A DNA stretch of 64,000 nt from G942493375 sp942493375 (GTDB lineage: Bacteria > Armatimonadota > UBA5829). Both the position numbers and the translations under genes were made by a program. The stretch spans positions 5,518,001-5,582,000 of the forward strand of contig OW818698.1 in assembly GCA_942493375.1 (NCBI GenBank), written 5' to 3'. Shown here piece after piece: positions 63,825-64,000 of this stretch (position 1 is the first letter of the stretch; every line of letters starts with the position of its first letter). Under the pieces are notes generated by a model. The model worked only from the letters and a program-made list of their open reading frames with translations, did not search any database and was not told the DNA's origin.

Positions 63825-64000
63825 ATGAATAAACAGATGATCGAGAATTGCCTGGTCAACAGGTTTGATATGACTAACATCAAGACCGGGTTTGTAGATA
63901 GATACAGCCACTGTGTTGTATCGGTGAATGGGAAGTGGCTGGAACTGTCTGAGCTCTCCACGCGCGGATTAATCGGATGGCGCGAGACCGTTTGTGCTCC
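63825..64000 (+). CDS. Start of a gene cut by the window end, function unknown
   Basis: An ATG at 63825 with GGAGG four bases upstream opens a frame of 58 full codons that runs out of the window. The visible residues begin MNKQMIENCLVNRFDMT and include DRYSHCVVSVNGKWLELSEL; no family can be named. The spacing between GGAGG and ATG is short but acceptable. Coding is supported by the ribosome site and the open frame. Confidence 0.6.
   Translation, partial: MNKQMIENCLVNRFDMTNIKTGFVDRYSHCVVSVNGKWLELSELSTRGLIGWRETVCA

Overview
The window looks like a chromosomal segment of a Gram-negative-type environmental bacterium of moderate GC. It is rich in large signal-peptide-bearing glycan-active proteins, uroporphyrinogen-decarboxylase-like proteins, CBM/DUF4091-type modular enzymes and small intergenic palindromes. 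This gene style fits Armatimonadota or a neighbouring phylum such as Planctomycetota, Lentisphaerota or Hydrogenedentota. That is an inference from family content only; no rRNA, tRNA or ribosomal protein gene is present to test it.

Layout. 0-2.8 kb: a 5'-truncated unknown gene, a PIN-domain toxin with a small downstream partner, and a flavodoxin-like reductase. 2.8-8.1 kb: a minus-strand clan GH-A glycosidase and beta-helix protein, divergent from a GH20-like enzyme that carries an inserted carbohydrate-binding module. 8.1-12.4 kb: a repeat-rich gap, a secreted beta-propeller and two tandem paralogous lipoproteins. 12.4-17 kb: a secreted zinc metalloprotease and a beta-helix/HYR protein. 17-18.1 kb: two small stress-type membrane proteins (YtxH-like, GlsB/YeaQ-like). 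18.2-25.6 kb: three minus-strand secreted proteins (GH-like; an 1124-residue protein with a degenerate PHP domain; CBM9-like plus DUF4091). 25.9-26.5 kb: a Phd/RelE toxin-antitoxin pair. 26.9-45.5 kb: nine consecutive plus-strand genes: Kelch protein, alpha-glucuronidase-like enzyme (DUF4838), DUF5696-like and DUF6259-like enzymes, creatinase-like pseudo-M24 protein, amidohydrolase, second DUF4091 protein, URO-D-like protein and nitroreductase. 45.5-49.1 kb: an unknown protein with a TTG start, then an ECF sigma factor and its FecR-like anti-sigma. 49.3-53.3 kb: tandem six-hairpin glycosidases. 53.7-62.5 kb: a 2199-residue TPR plus polytopic membrane protein followed by a TPR histidine kinase. 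62.5-64 kb: a second URO-D-like protein and the start of a further gene.

How it may work together. Most of the window encodes an exported toolkit for dismantling complex, probably acidic or N-acetylated, glycans. A few cytoplasmic enzymes (pseudo-M24, amidohydrolase, two URO-D-like proteins, nitroreductase, flavodoxin-like reductase) could process small products. No SusC/SusD pair, ABC transporter or other solute transporter is encoded, so this is not a Bacteroidetes-type PUL. The ECF sigma/FecR pair and the TPR kinase are the only regulators seen; no response regulator is visible.

The non-coding space carries several repeat families: family A (about 70-bp palindromes beginning GTCATCCTGA, nine full or degenerate-to-mini copies plus one related terminal repeat), family B (about 80-bp palindromes, five copies), family C (56 bp, two copies, one nested in a 139-bp MITE-like element), family D (two copies), and heptanucleotide tandem repeats. 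No transposase, integrase, CRISPR array or phage gene was seen.
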